Shown: positions 1 through 5,038 of the stretch, piece by piece
How the letters are laid out: every line of letters begins with the position of its first letter
Numbering within the stretch: the first letter of the stretch is position 1
Assembly (NCBI GenBank): GCA_945613045.1
Contig: CALZAG010000114.1
Span: forward strand, 1-5,038
Length of the DNA: 5,038 bases
DNA from: an uncultured Clostridia bacterium
Lineage (GTDB): Bacteria; Bacillota; Clostridia; Oscillospirales; Oscillospiraceae
Direction of reading: 5' to 3'
Notes under the pieces: generated by a model
Databases searched by the model: none
Told to the model about the DNA's origin: nothing
What the model saw: only the letters and a program-made list of their open reading frames with translations
Made by a program: the position numbers and the translations under genes

Positions 1-2
1 AG

Positions 3-1589
3 GAGCTGGAGGACGCCATAGAGGAGGCCCAGGACGATGAAGAGCAGCGCGCTGTCGAGGACGAGGTGGAGAAATTTGAGGAGGACAAATCCGCCTTTGA
101 AAAGGCCAAGGAAGAATGCGTCGCCGCCATAGACAAACTCGAGAAAGAGCTGGCTGATATCGAGGAAGAGGCCCCCAAAAACGAGCCCGCCCCCATGACT
201 ACGATAGTTGACGAAAACGAAAGGAGCAAGAGAACCAGAATGATCAACATCAATATCCGTGCGCTGCCTAAGGAACAGCGCGTTTTTGACGCCCTGCCCA
301 TGCAGACCCGGCAGGAGATTATAGCCCGCGAGGACGTTAAAGTATTCTTGAAGGAGCTGCGCAGCATGAAGGGCGGGGCTCAGCGCGCTGTAAGCGGCGC
401 CGATCTGACTATCCCCATAGTATTCCTCGATCTAATCAGCGAGAACATGTTTAGGTATTCCAAACTGCTCAACCGCGTCCGCGTCCGCAATGTTAATGGC
501 GAGGCCCGCCAGACCATAGCCGGCACCGTGCCCGAGGCGATATGGACTGAGATGTGCGCGGCCATTAACGAGCTGCAGTTTGTATTTAATCAGATCACCG
601 TGGACGGCTACAAGGTGGCTGGATTTGTCCCGGTGTGCAACAGCATACTCGAGGACAACGACATCAACCTGGCATCCTGGCTGGTGGAGATGCTGTCCGA
701 ATCTATCGGCCTCGCCGAGGATAAGGCCATCCTCTACGGTACCGGCATTAAGATGCCCCAGGGCATAGTACCTCGCTTGGCGCAGACCTCAAAGCCCAAT
801 GACTATCCCGCCAACGCCCCCGCCTGGGTGGATCTGCATACCACAAACATCCAGCAGATAGACACCGGCCTGACCGGGGCGGCATTTTGGGCGGCCCTGA
901 CTATGGCTACCGGCAACGCCTACAGCCTGTACGCTCGCGGCGAGAAATTCTGGGCCATGAACAGCAAGACCTACAACCTGCTCAAGTCCAAGGTTATCAC
1001 TTTTACCGCCTCCGGCGACATTGCGGCGGGCGTTTTTGCTACTCTCCCCATAATCACCGGCGACATAGATATACTGGAGTTTATGCCCGATGGTGACATC
1101 GTGGGCGGCTATGGCGACCTCTACCTGTGGGTAAATCGCGGCGAAATCCAGATAGACGCCGACCGCAGTGTACAGTTTATCCAGGACAACACCGTATTCC
1201 GCGGCAAAGCCCGCGCTGACGGCACCCCCGTCATACCTCAGTCCTTTGTCGCTATCAACATCAACGGCAATGAGGTGACCACCTCCATGACCTTTGCCGC
1301 CGACACCGCAAACGACGCTCTGCTCCAGAGCCTCGTCATAGGCAATGAGACCTTGAACCCCGCCTTTGACCCCGCCGTACAGTCCTACAACATCACCGCC
1401 TCTGCGGCCACCGACAAGGTTGAGGCCACCGCGGCCAACGGCAACGCCAAAGTGCAGCTCGCCCTCAACGGCAAAAACCTCAACAACGGCTCTACCGCTA
1501 CCTGGGAGAGCGGCTCCAATACTCTGACTGTGACCGTGCGCAACGGCAACGCCGTCCGCGCCTATACCGTCACTGTAACCAAGTCCTAA
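3..1589 (+). CDS. HK97-fold major capsid protein with C-terminal cadherin-like domain (5' partial)
   Basis: This is the major capsid subunit that builds the icosahedral head. The frame is open to the left window edge, so the true start lies upstream; the GTG at 66 is only the first start-like codon inside the window and has no convincing ribosome binding site. Three parts are visible. Bases 3 to about 180 encode a Glu/Lys-rich coiled coil, typical of the scaffolding delta region of HK97-type capsids, which is usually removed by the prohead protease. A short Pro-rich linker follows (about 171-200). Bases 240 to about 1270 encode the shell domain, including AEDKAILYGTG and PQGIVPRL, which match the conserved core of HK97-family capsids. 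Bases 1320-1586 encode a separate beta-sandwich of about 89 residues with the hallmark pattern LNPAFDPAVQSYNIT, then SGSNTLTVTV and AYTVTVTK, as in cadherin-like domains (PF12733 type). It stops at TAA 1587-1589, and the connector gene follows after 19 bases. The protease, portal and terminase are presumably upstream. The capsid call is firm; the C-terminal domain family is assigned by motif only. Confidence 0.9.
   Translation, partial: ELEDAIEEAQDDEEQRAVEDEVEKFEEDKSAFEKAKEECVAAIDKLEKELADIEEEAPKNEPAPMTTIVDENERSKRTRMININIRALPKEQRVFDALPMQTRQEIIAREDVKVFLKELRSMKGGAQRAVSGADLTIPIVFLDLISENMFRYSKLLNRVRVRNVNGEARQTIAGTVPEAIWTEMCAAINELQFVFNQITVDGYKVAGFVPVCNSILEDNDINLASWLVEMLSESIGLAEDKAILYGTGIKMPQGIVPRLAQTSKPNDYPANAPAWVDLHTTNIQQIDTGLTGAAFWAALTMATGNAYSLYARGEKFWAMNSKTYNLLKSKVITFTASGDIAAGVFATLPIITGDIDILEFMPDGDIVGGYGDLYLWVNRGEIQIDADRSVQFIQDNTVFRGKARADGTPVIPQSFVAININGNEVTTSMTFAADTANDALLQSLVIGNETLNPAFDPAVQSYNITASAATDKVEATAANGNAKVQLALNGKNLNNGSTATWESGSNTLTVTVRNGNAVRAYTVTVTKS
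1320..1586 (+). other. Cadherin-like beta-sandwich domain fused to capsid C-terminus
   Basis: This is a domain within the capsid gene. It starts at LLQSLVIGNETLNPAFDP, continues with alternating beta-strand-like segments, and ends in AYTVTVTKS. The layout (leading LxSLxI, then PAFDPxxxxYxxT, then GxNTLTVTV, then AYTVTVTK) is that of the cadherin-like/Ig-like repeats found on bacterial surface proteins. The HK97 shell fold appears complete before it, ending near VAININGN (about 1248-1272), and an 11- to 16-residue linker separates the two. By analogy with Ig-like domains fused to other phage capsids, it probably projects from the capsid surface as a built-in decoration that may bind glycans or stabilise the head. 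That role is inference. Confidence 0.75.
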
Positions 1590-1593
1590 GGAG

Positions 1594-1599
1594 AGGAGG
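1594..1599 (+). promoter_or_regulatory. Ribosome binding site supporting a GTG start
   Basis: A perfect AGGAGG lies 9 bases before the GTG at 1609, in the 19-base gap after the capsid stop. It decides the start of the connector gene, which has no ATG nearby in frame. Confidence 0.8.
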
Positions 1600-1608
1600 A
1601 GCTGACCC

Positions 1609-1893
1609 GTGGCAAATCCCGGACTTGTGGCGCGGCTCAAACTCAATCTGTCGCTGACCACAAAGGCATACGACGATTACCTGGGGCAGCTCCTTGACGC
1701 TGCCTCCGGCATGATCGCCCGCGAGGGCATAAACCTTAACACCAACTGCGAGGAGGATGCGCAGATACTCGTCATGTATGCCGCGTACCTGTTCAGGAAG
1801 CGGGCGGAGGACAACCCCGCCATGCCCCGCATGCTCCGCTACGCCCTAAACAACCGGCTATTTAGCCAAAAAATAAGGGAGGGTGGCGTATGA
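1609..1893 (+). CDS. Head-tail connector protein (gp6-like / QLRG family)
   Basis: This 94-residue protein is likely the adaptor ring that docks under the portal and starts the neck joining the DNA-filled head to the tail. It resembles the small helical gp6-like connector family: an N-terminal segment with LTTKAYDDYLGQLLDAASGMI (residues 16-36; the family often has a D-D-x-L-x-x-L-I-x-A-A pattern here), a second long helix EDAQILVMYAAYLFRKR (49-65), and a basic C-terminal helix MLRYALNNRLF. Length is normal for the family. The GTG start is supported by AGGAGG nine bases upstream. It lies 19 bases after the capsid gene, the usual place for this function. Its TGA stop overlaps the next start as ATGA, which suggests translational coupling. 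The family call rests on motif pattern and gene order. Confidence 0.75.
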   Translation: MANPGLVARLKLNLSLTTKAYDDYLGQLLDAASGMIAREGINLNTNCEEDAQILVMYAAYLFRKRAEDNPAMPRMLRYALNNRLFSQKIREGGV

Positions 1894-2234
1894 CATATGA
1901 TGCAGGCGTGGTGACCCTCTGCGAGCTCAAGGACAAAAACGAAACGGCGGGCGGCATGCCCGCCATGTTTCTTATCCCCGTCGAGTGGCAATTTTACGGC
2001 GAGCGCACCGTGGGTTATGGGCGGCAGTACGCCGCTTTTGGCGCAAATCAGCAGGTGGATATGCTTATCCGCACCTGGCGCAGTGCCGAGGCCCGCATAG
2101 GCATGTACGCAGTACTCGAAAATGGGGAGCAGTATCGCATAGACAACGTCCAGCACCTACTGGACGAGGACGGCCTGAAGGTAACCGACCTCACGTTAAG
2201 GAGGTTAGACAAGCTATATGACGTTACAGGATAA
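1890..2234 (+). CDS. Head closure / head-tail adaptor protein (SPP1 gp16-like)
   Basis: This 114-residue protein is a small, mostly beta protein, likely the stopper ring that binds the connector and closes the packaged head before tail joining. The pattern of this family is visible: an early beta segment with VTLCELKD (residues 8-15), a middle strand with QVDMLIRTWRS (55-65), then MYAVLENGEQYRIDNVQHLLD (72-92), where the YxI-xxV-xxxxD motif is typical, and LKVTDLTLRRL near the end. The ATG overlaps the TGA of the connector gene (ATGA), and GGGAGG at 1877-1882 lies 7 bases upstream, inside the previous gene. Neither of the two other ATGs just downstream (1897, 1900) is in frame. Its 3' end overlaps the next gene by 17 bases. 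Function is inferred from fold pattern and position. Confidence 0.7.
   Translation: MTYDAGVVTLCELKDKNETAGGMPAMFLIPVEWQFYGERTVGYGRQYAAFGANQQVDMLIRTWRSAEARIGMYAVLENGEQYRIDNVQHLLDEDGLKVTDLTLRRLDKLYDVTG
2198..2205 (+). promoter_or_regulatory. Strong but distant ribosome binding site inside the head-closure gene
   Basis: The sequence AAGGAGGT is an extended match to the 16S 3' end, but it sits 12 bases before the ATG at 2218, longer than the usual 5-9. An in-frame TAG at 2206-2208 rules out an earlier start, and no start codon lies between that TAG and 2218, so the long spacing is real unless a later start is used. Confidence 0.65.
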
Positions 2235-2544
2235 AATACAGCCAATCGGGGAGGCTCTGGCGGCGGTAGTCCCCAACACCCGGCATTACTGGCGGCCCAA
2301 CATGGAGCCGCCATATTGTGTTTGGGCCGAGGACGGCGAGAACGGCTTCACGGCGGATGACAAAAAAGCCGAGCAGGGCATAACCGGCACGGTGGATTAC
2401 TACACCCTGCAGGAGTATGACCCCAACGTGGACAAAATACAGCGGGCGCTTAATACCCTTGGTATCCCGTGGCGGCTCAACTCGGTGCAGTACGAGGACG
2501 CCACCAACCTGATACACTGGGAGTGGGCGTGGGAGGTGCTATAA
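2218..2544 (+). CDS. Tail terminator / tail completion-like protein
   Basis: This 108-residue protein is likely the ring that caps the tail tube and joins it to the neck. Family recognition is only moderate. What can be seen is an N-terminal helix (DKIQPIGEALAAVV), then strand-rich segments PPYCVWAEDGEN (31-42) and GTVDYYTLQEYDP (57-69), a helix DKIQRALNTLGIPW (72-85) and a Trp-rich C-terminal strand HWEWAWEVL. Such a pattern (Y-x-V-W-x-x-D-G, then V-D-Y-Y-T, then a helix ending in L-G-I, then a final strand) is what tail terminator proteins of Gram-positive siphophages tend to show. The neighbours fit: head closure before, HK97-gp10 component and tail tube after. The start overlaps the previous gene by 17 bases; the TAA stop overlaps the next ATG by one base. 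It could instead be another neck or tail-joining protein. Confidence 0.6.
   Translation: MTLQDKIQPIGEALAAVVPNTRHYWRPNMEPPYCVWAEDGENGFTADDKKAEQGITGTVDYYTLQEYDPNVDKIQRALNTLGIPWRLNSVQYEDATNLIHWEWAWEVL
2531..2537 (+). promoter_or_regulatory. Ribosome binding site fixing the start at 2544
   Basis: The sequence GGGAGGT lies 6 bases before the ATG at 2544. It supports that start over an upstream in-frame candidate at 2469, which would add 25 residues unlike the family and overlap the previous gene by 76 bases. Confidence 0.75.
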
Positions 2545-3026
2545 TGGCAACATTTTTGTTTGGCGGGCTTGAGGAGTATGCCCGCAAACTGTCCGATTTG
2601 GCGTTAAAAAGCCGGGACGTGGGTGCGCAGGCGCTGTATGCCGGCGCAAACATACTCGCGGACCAGATAAGGCGCAATCTCGAGGCCGTGCCTACTATCC
2701 CCAATACCAGCGCGCACGAGAGATATACCAACGGCGTACCCGAGGAGCAAAAACAGGCCCTTTTGGATAGCTTTGGCATAACGCAGATACGAGATGACGA
2801 TGGCTACCTCAACCTCAAAATGGGCTTTGATGGTTATAACGGCATAAAAACCCGGATGTACCCCAAGGGGCAGCCTAATGTCATGATTGCGGCGAGCGTT
2901 GAGAGCGGCAGTAGCGTACAGCAAAAATACCCATTTGTCCGCCCGGCAATCAAGCAAAAAGAAAAAGAGTGTATTGACGCCATAGCGGCGGTTATAGACA
3001 AAGAGACAGCTAAAATCATGAAGTAA
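2544..3026 (+). CDS. HK97-gp10-family tail component / head-tail joining protein
   Basis: This 160-residue protein belongs to the HK97-gp10 family of neck and tail-completion proteins, encoded next to the tail terminator in many siphophages. Visible hallmarks are a long N-terminal helical region GGLEEYARKLSDLALKS followed by AQALYAGANILADQIRRNL (about residues 7-46), a loop with TSAHERYTNGVPEEQKQALLDSFGI (split over residues 55-79), then the beta core KGQPNVMIAASVESGSS (108-124) and the signature YPFVRPAI (129-136), followed by a C-terminal helix. In the family the corresponding box is usually HPF(M/L)RPA. Length is normal. The ATG at 2544 shares its A with the stop of the previous gene and has GGGAGGT six bases upstream. 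Its exact structural role in this phage is inferred from the family. Confidence 0.85.
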   Translation: MATFLFGGLEEYARKLSDLALKSRDVGAQALYAGANILADQIRRNLEAVPTIPNTSAHERYTNGVPEEQKQALLDSFGITQIRDDDGYLNLKMGFDGYNGIKTRMYPKGQPNVMIAASVESGSSVQQKYPFVRPAIKQKEKECIDAIAAVIDKETAKIMK

Positions 3027-3036
3027 GGAGAAAAAT

Positions 3037-3645
3037 ATGTACAACGGCGGAGTTAGAATAGGCTTTAGCGAGCCTTATGTAGCTATATACTCCCATGAGG
3101 GGACGACCGTAAGCTATGCCAACGGCCAGAAAATGGCCCGCGGCGTGAGCGCCAACATGACAGGCAGATCAGGCAGCGACAGCAAATTTTATGCCGACAA
3201 CGTGGAGGCGGAGAGCGCAGCCGGAAAATTTACGGGCGGCACCCTCAATTTGACCGTGGACGGCCTGAGCCTTGAGGCCGAGAAACTCATGCGCGGCCTG
3301 CCTGTTGCCACCAGCCTTACCGTAGGCGAGGAGACCGTGCAGGTATACGCGGATAACGACGATGCCGACACCCCCTATGTGGGCGTAGGCTATATTGAAA
3401 AATGGCAATACGAGGGTGTACAGACCTACCGTCCCGTGGTCATATACAAGTGCAAACTGACCACCCCCGACGAGAGCGCCCAGACCGAGGCTGAGAACAC
3501 CGACTGGCAGCCCCAGAATCTCAGTTTTGACGTCGTCCGTAGCGACAAAGAGAAAAGGGACTGGCGCCTCCGCGGCGAGCACCAGGACACTGAGGCGGCC
3601 GCCCTTGCGGTCATAAAGCAGGTACTTAACATCACAGGAGCGTAA
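3037..3645 (+). CDS. Major tail protein (tail tube subunit), phi13 type
   Basis: This 202-residue protein is the tube-forming subunit stacked along the tail, around the tape measure. It fits the phi13-type major tail protein group of Gram-positive siphophages: an N-terminal GFSEPYVAIY with a T-T-V-S-Y strand (residues 9-27), a FYADN box (51-55), then GGTLNLTVDGLSLEAEKLM (67-85), a second YADND (104-108), the PYVGVGYIEK strand (113-122), and RPVVIYKCKLTTP (132-144), ending in a helix EAAALAVIKQVLNI. Length of about 200 residues is normal, and there is no extra Ig-like domain. AAGGAG at 3025-3030 overlaps the upstream stop and lies six bases before the ATG. Placement directly before the tail chaperone and tape measure genes supports the call. 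Expression is expected to be high, as for other structural subunits. Confidence 0.87.
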   Translation: MYNGGVRIGFSEPYVAIYSHEGTTVSYANGQKMARGVSANMTGRSGSDSKFYADNVEAESAAGKFTGGTLNLTVDGLSLEAEKLMRGLPVATSLTVGEETVQVYADNDDADTPYVGVGYIEKWQYEGVQTYRPVVIYKCKLTTPDESAQTEAENTDWQPQNLSFDVVRSDKEKRDWRLRGEHQDTEAAALAVIKQVLNITGA

Positions 3646-3646
3646 C

Positions 3647-4012
3647 ATGGGCATAGAGGTCAACGGACGCGAGATAAATTTTAAGTATAGCGTAGGGGCC
3701 TACATGGAACTTGAGCGGCTGTGCGCTGAAGAAGGCGTGGAAACGCTGGACGCATATCTTGACAACCCTGATAATGGGCGCAGGATAAGAAACCGGATAA
3801 GGTTCATCTGTATCCTTTCACTTATGGGCGAGAAGGCAGCGGCCTTTGAAGCCCCCGGCTACCGCCCCCAGCCCCTCACGTATGACGAAGTGGCGACCAT
3901 GACGCCAAGGGAGTTTGCAGACGTATTCTCGGAGGCGGTTAAAGCGTGCGCGAACGACAAAAAAAGAACGATCGAGGCAGTAATAACAAAAAAAACCGAG
4001 GCCGGGGCATAA
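3647..4012 (+). CDS. Tail assembly chaperone, short form (gpG analogue)
   Basis: This 121-residue zero-frame product is analogous to lambda gpG. Such proteins bind the tape measure protein and recruit tail tube subunits, and they are absent from the finished virion. It starts with a strand-rich IEVNGREINFKYSVGAYMEL (residues 3-22), typical of Gram-positive tail chaperones, followed by helical segments (LERLCAEEG, RIRNRIRFICILSLMGEKA) and a Pro-Thr linker TYDEVATMTPREFADVF. The charged, Lys-rich tail after residue 104 is encoded by A-rich sequence containing the slippery heptamer. AGGAG at 3636-3640 lies six bases before the ATG, one base after the tail protein stop. The stop TAA at 4010-4012 falls in the loop of a stable hairpin. 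The call rests mainly on position between tail tube and tape measure plus the frameshift arrangement. Confidence 0.8.
   Translation: MGIEVNGREINFKYSVGAYMELERLCAEEGVETLDAYLDNPDNGRRIRNRIRFICILSLMGEKAAAFEAPGYRPQPLTYDEVATMTPREFADVFSEAVKACANDKKRTIEAVITKKTEAGA
3988..3994 (+). promoter_or_regulatory. -1 programmed frameshift slippery heptamer A AAA AAA
   Basis: The heptamer is in the correct phase: zero-frame codons are ACA, AAA (3989-3991), AAA (3992-3994), so both Lys tRNAs can re-pair perfectly one base back. It lies within the 70-base region where the two frames overlap. A Shine-Dalgarno-like GAGG at 3974-3977, ten bases upstream, is in the position that stimulates slippage in the E. coli dnaX signal. 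A hairpin follows four bases downstream. Confidence 0.82.
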
Positions 4013-4185
4013 AGGTCACCCCGGCCTTTTTGGTGTATTTTGGTTTGAGCCTCGGCATGACCAAGACCGAGACTCTCAACACTGCATACGGCGAGCTTAT
4101 GGACTTAATAGATTGCCGCAGCATATACAACGGCGCAGACTATAAGCACGAACTATCGTATGATGAAATTATGGAGCAGGAGTAG
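3994..4185 (+). CDS. Tail chaperone frameshift extension (T part of gpGT analogue; fusion spans 3647-4185)
   Basis: This is the -1-frame continuation of the chaperone gene. If ribosomes slip on A AAA AAA at 3988-3994, the product is 116 residues of the short form (to Lys116) plus 63 residues read from 3994 to the TAG at 4183-4185, about 179 in total. The extension (VTPAFLVYFGLSLGMTK, then a helix ETLNTAYGELMDLI, and an acidic end SYDEIMEQE) looks like a real small domain and does not show shadow-frame bias. In lambda the corresponding T part contacts the tail tube protein while the G part binds the tape measure. The -1 frame is open only from 3943 (TAA at 3940-3942), which confines the shift to about 70 bases. 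Independent initiation cannot be excluded: a GTG at 3946 in this frame has GGAGG at 3931-3935, ten bases upstream, and an in-frame ATG lies at 4057 without a good ribosome binding site. Confidence 0.78.
   Translation, partial: NRGRGIKVTPAFLVYFGLSLGMTKTETLNTAYGELMDLIDCRSIYNGADYKHELSYDEIMEQE
3999..4027 (+). promoter_or_regulatory. Frameshift-stimulating hairpin downstream of slippery site
   Basis: AGGCCGGGG (3999-4007) pairs perfectly with CCCCGGCCT (4019-4027), a 9-bp stem with eight G-C pairs and an 11-base loop. It starts four bases after the slippery heptamer, or five if the closing A-T pair opens. The zero-frame stop TAA (4010-4012) sits in the loop. Five Ts end the structure (4027-4031), so it also resembles an intrinsic terminator, but it lies inside coding sequence with the tape measure gene downstream. 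Loop bases 4014-4018 (GGTCA) are complementary to 4058-4062 (TGACC), a possible pseudoknot contact. Confidence 0.75.
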
Positions 4186-4188
4186 CAT

Positions 4189-5038
4189 ATGGCTGTAAAT
4201 ATAGGACCCAAGCTGGGCATAGACGGCGAGAAAAAATACCGAGACAGTATAAATCAAATTATCCAGCAGGCAAAAACCCTCGACAGCGAGATGAAACTGG
4301 TCACCTCCAGTTTTGACGAAAACACCGACGCCCAGGAGAAGGCTACCCGTACCTCCGAGGTGCTCAATAAACAGATCGATGTCCAGAAAAAGCGCGTCGA
4401 TGCACTCAACGAAATGCTGGAAAAATCCGTCGCCCTATACGGCGAAGACCACACTTGGACGTTGAAATGGAAAGAAGCTGTCAATAATGCTAACACCGAA
4501 TTGGTAAATATGCAAAAACGCCTTGAAGATACCGAGGGCGCATTAACGAATTTTAACGGTAGCTTAGACGATGGCACCAGAGAAATGAAAGAAATAGATG
4601 AAGCCGCCGGAGATGCTGGTGGCACTGTGGGCGACCTCGCCGGCAAACTGGGTATAGATCTGCCGGATGCTATAGGCGATATAGACGTTGCCGGTATAGA
4701 TACTAAACTTTTGGGAATAGCTGGCGCACTGGCAGGCGCGGCAAAAATAGTCTCTGATGCCGTAAAGGACACGGTGGAATATGTGGAAAATATTCGATCA
4801 CTGTCTGCAAAAAGCGGGATTGGCGAGGAAGATTTGCAGCGGTGGGAAATGGCGGCAAATAAATACAATGTACCTCTTGAAAAAATAGCTGATGTTACAA
4901 AAGACCTCGGGAAAAATGCATACGATGCTGCAAACGGAAACGAAGAACTTGCAAAAAAGTTTGAAGACCTCGGTGTAAAAACCACAGATTCGGAAGGCAA
5001 TATCCGACCGATGAACGATTTGCTATGGGATACTTTGG
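4189..5038 (+). CDS. Tail tape measure protein, N-terminal part (3' partial)
   Basis: The tape measure protein sets tail length and fills the tail tube until DNA is ejected. Only 283 codons are inside the window, with no stop, so the gene runs off the right edge; such proteins are usually several hundred to over a thousand residues. From the start: a short lead MAVNIGPKLGIDGEKKY, then a long charged coiled-coil-like region (about residues 14-140) as expected for an extended helical rod, an acidic Gly/Ala-rich stretch (140-170), a hydrophobic Ala/Gly segment LLGIAGALAGAAKIV (174-188), and from about residue 200 the start of a TP901-type tape measure core: LSAKSGIGEEDLQRWEMAAN, then FEDLGVKTTDSEGNIRPMND. 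AGGAG at 4178-4182, six bases before the ATG, and a 3-base gap after the chaperone stop support the start. GC content falls within this gene. Confidence 0.87.
   Translation, partial: MAVNIGPKLGIDGEKKYRDSINQIIQQAKTLDSEMKLVTSSFDENTDAQEKATRTSEVLNKQIDVQKKRVDALNEMLEKSVALYGEDHTWTLKWKEAVNNANTELVNMQKRLEDTEGALTNFNGSLDDGTREMKEIDEAAGDAGGTVGDLAGKLGIDLPDAIGDIDVAGIDTKLLGIAGALAGAAKIVSDAVKDTVEYVENIRSLSAKSGIGEEDLQRWEMAANKYNVPLEKIADVTKDLGKNAYDAANGNEELAKKFEDLGVKTTDSEGNIRPMNDLLWDTL

Noticed and set aside
1437..1553. Repeated 12-mer AACGGCAACGCC (1437-1448 and 1542-1553) and many AAC codons at the capsid 3' end, suggesting a diversity-generating variable repeat
   Set aside because: No reverse transcriptase, template repeat or initiation site is visible here. 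The repeat simply encodes two Asn-Gly-Asn-Ala turns in a beta-sandwich, and AAC is the common Asn codon throughout this phage.
789..1661. Long reverse-strand open frame (290 codons) opposite the capsid gene
   Set aside because: It is Gly/Val/Ala-rich low-complexity sequence mirroring the capsid codons, has no recognisable domain, and lies entirely opposite a clearly real gene.
2469..2543. Longer N-terminus for the gp10-like gene from 2469
   Set aside because: It would overlap the previous gene by 76 bases, lacks a good ribosome binding site, and adds residues unlike the family; the ATG at 2544 has GGGAGGT six bases upstream.
2604..3663. Reverse-strand open frames opposite the gp10-like and major tail protein genes (2604-3044, 3169-3663)
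   Set aside because: Both are antisense shadows of well-supported genes in a uniformly forward operon, without recognisable motifs.
4254..5000. Reverse-strand open frame (248 codons) opposite the tape measure gene
   Set aside because: It is a Ser/Phe-rich shadow with no domain. The forward strand carries an uninterrupted frame with a good ribosome binding site and tape measure features.
1..5038. Promoters, tRNAs, CRISPR arrays, attachment sites or cargo genes
   Set aside because: Every intergenic gap is at most about 20 bases and filled by ribosome binding sites. No repeat array, tRNA-like fold or out-of-place gene is visible.

Overview
This window is a piece of a tailed-phage or prophage genome. 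It covers the head-to-tail junction and the start of the tail module of a long-tailed (siphovirus-type) phage. All genes read on the + strand, are packed with gaps of at most about 20 bases or with short overlaps, and follow the classic order: major capsid protein, head-tail connector, head-closure protein, tail terminator, HK97-gp10-type tail component, major tail protein, tail assembly chaperone with a frameshift extension, and tape measure protein. Both edge genes, capsid and tape measure, are cut by the window ends. There is no non-coding stretch longer than about 20 bases, and I see no RNA gene, integrase, insertion sequence, CRISPR array or defence gene.

Host: the phi13-type major tail protein, the HK97-gp10 protein and strong AGGAGG-type ribosome binding sites point to a Firmicutes host. 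Moderately high GC with unusually frequent ATA isoleucine codons fits a GC-richer gut clostridial lineage. This assignment is an inference. TAA, TGA and TAG all serve as stops, so the genetic code looks standard.

Layout: bases 1-1589 encode the capsid protein. It has an acidic coiled-coil N-terminal region (delta/scaffold-like), an HK97-fold shell domain, and an extra C-terminal cadherin-like beta-sandwich probably displayed on the capsid surface. Bases 1609-3026 hold four small connector/neck genes that close the filled head and join it to the tail. Bases 3037-3645 encode the tail tube subunit. Bases 3647-4185 encode the gpG/gpGT-type chaperone pair; a frame-correct A AAA AAA slippery heptamer, followed 4 bases later by a perfect 9-bp GC-rich hairpin with the zero-frame stop codon in its loop, explains how the two overlapping frames are joined. 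Bases 4189-5038 encode the N-terminal 283 residues of the tape measure protein, which the chaperones are expected to coat during tail assembly.

The most interesting points are the well-formed -1 frameshift signal and the capsid-fused cadherin-like domain. The rest is an ordinary morphogenesis operon, and I found no sign of an undescribed system beyond these.
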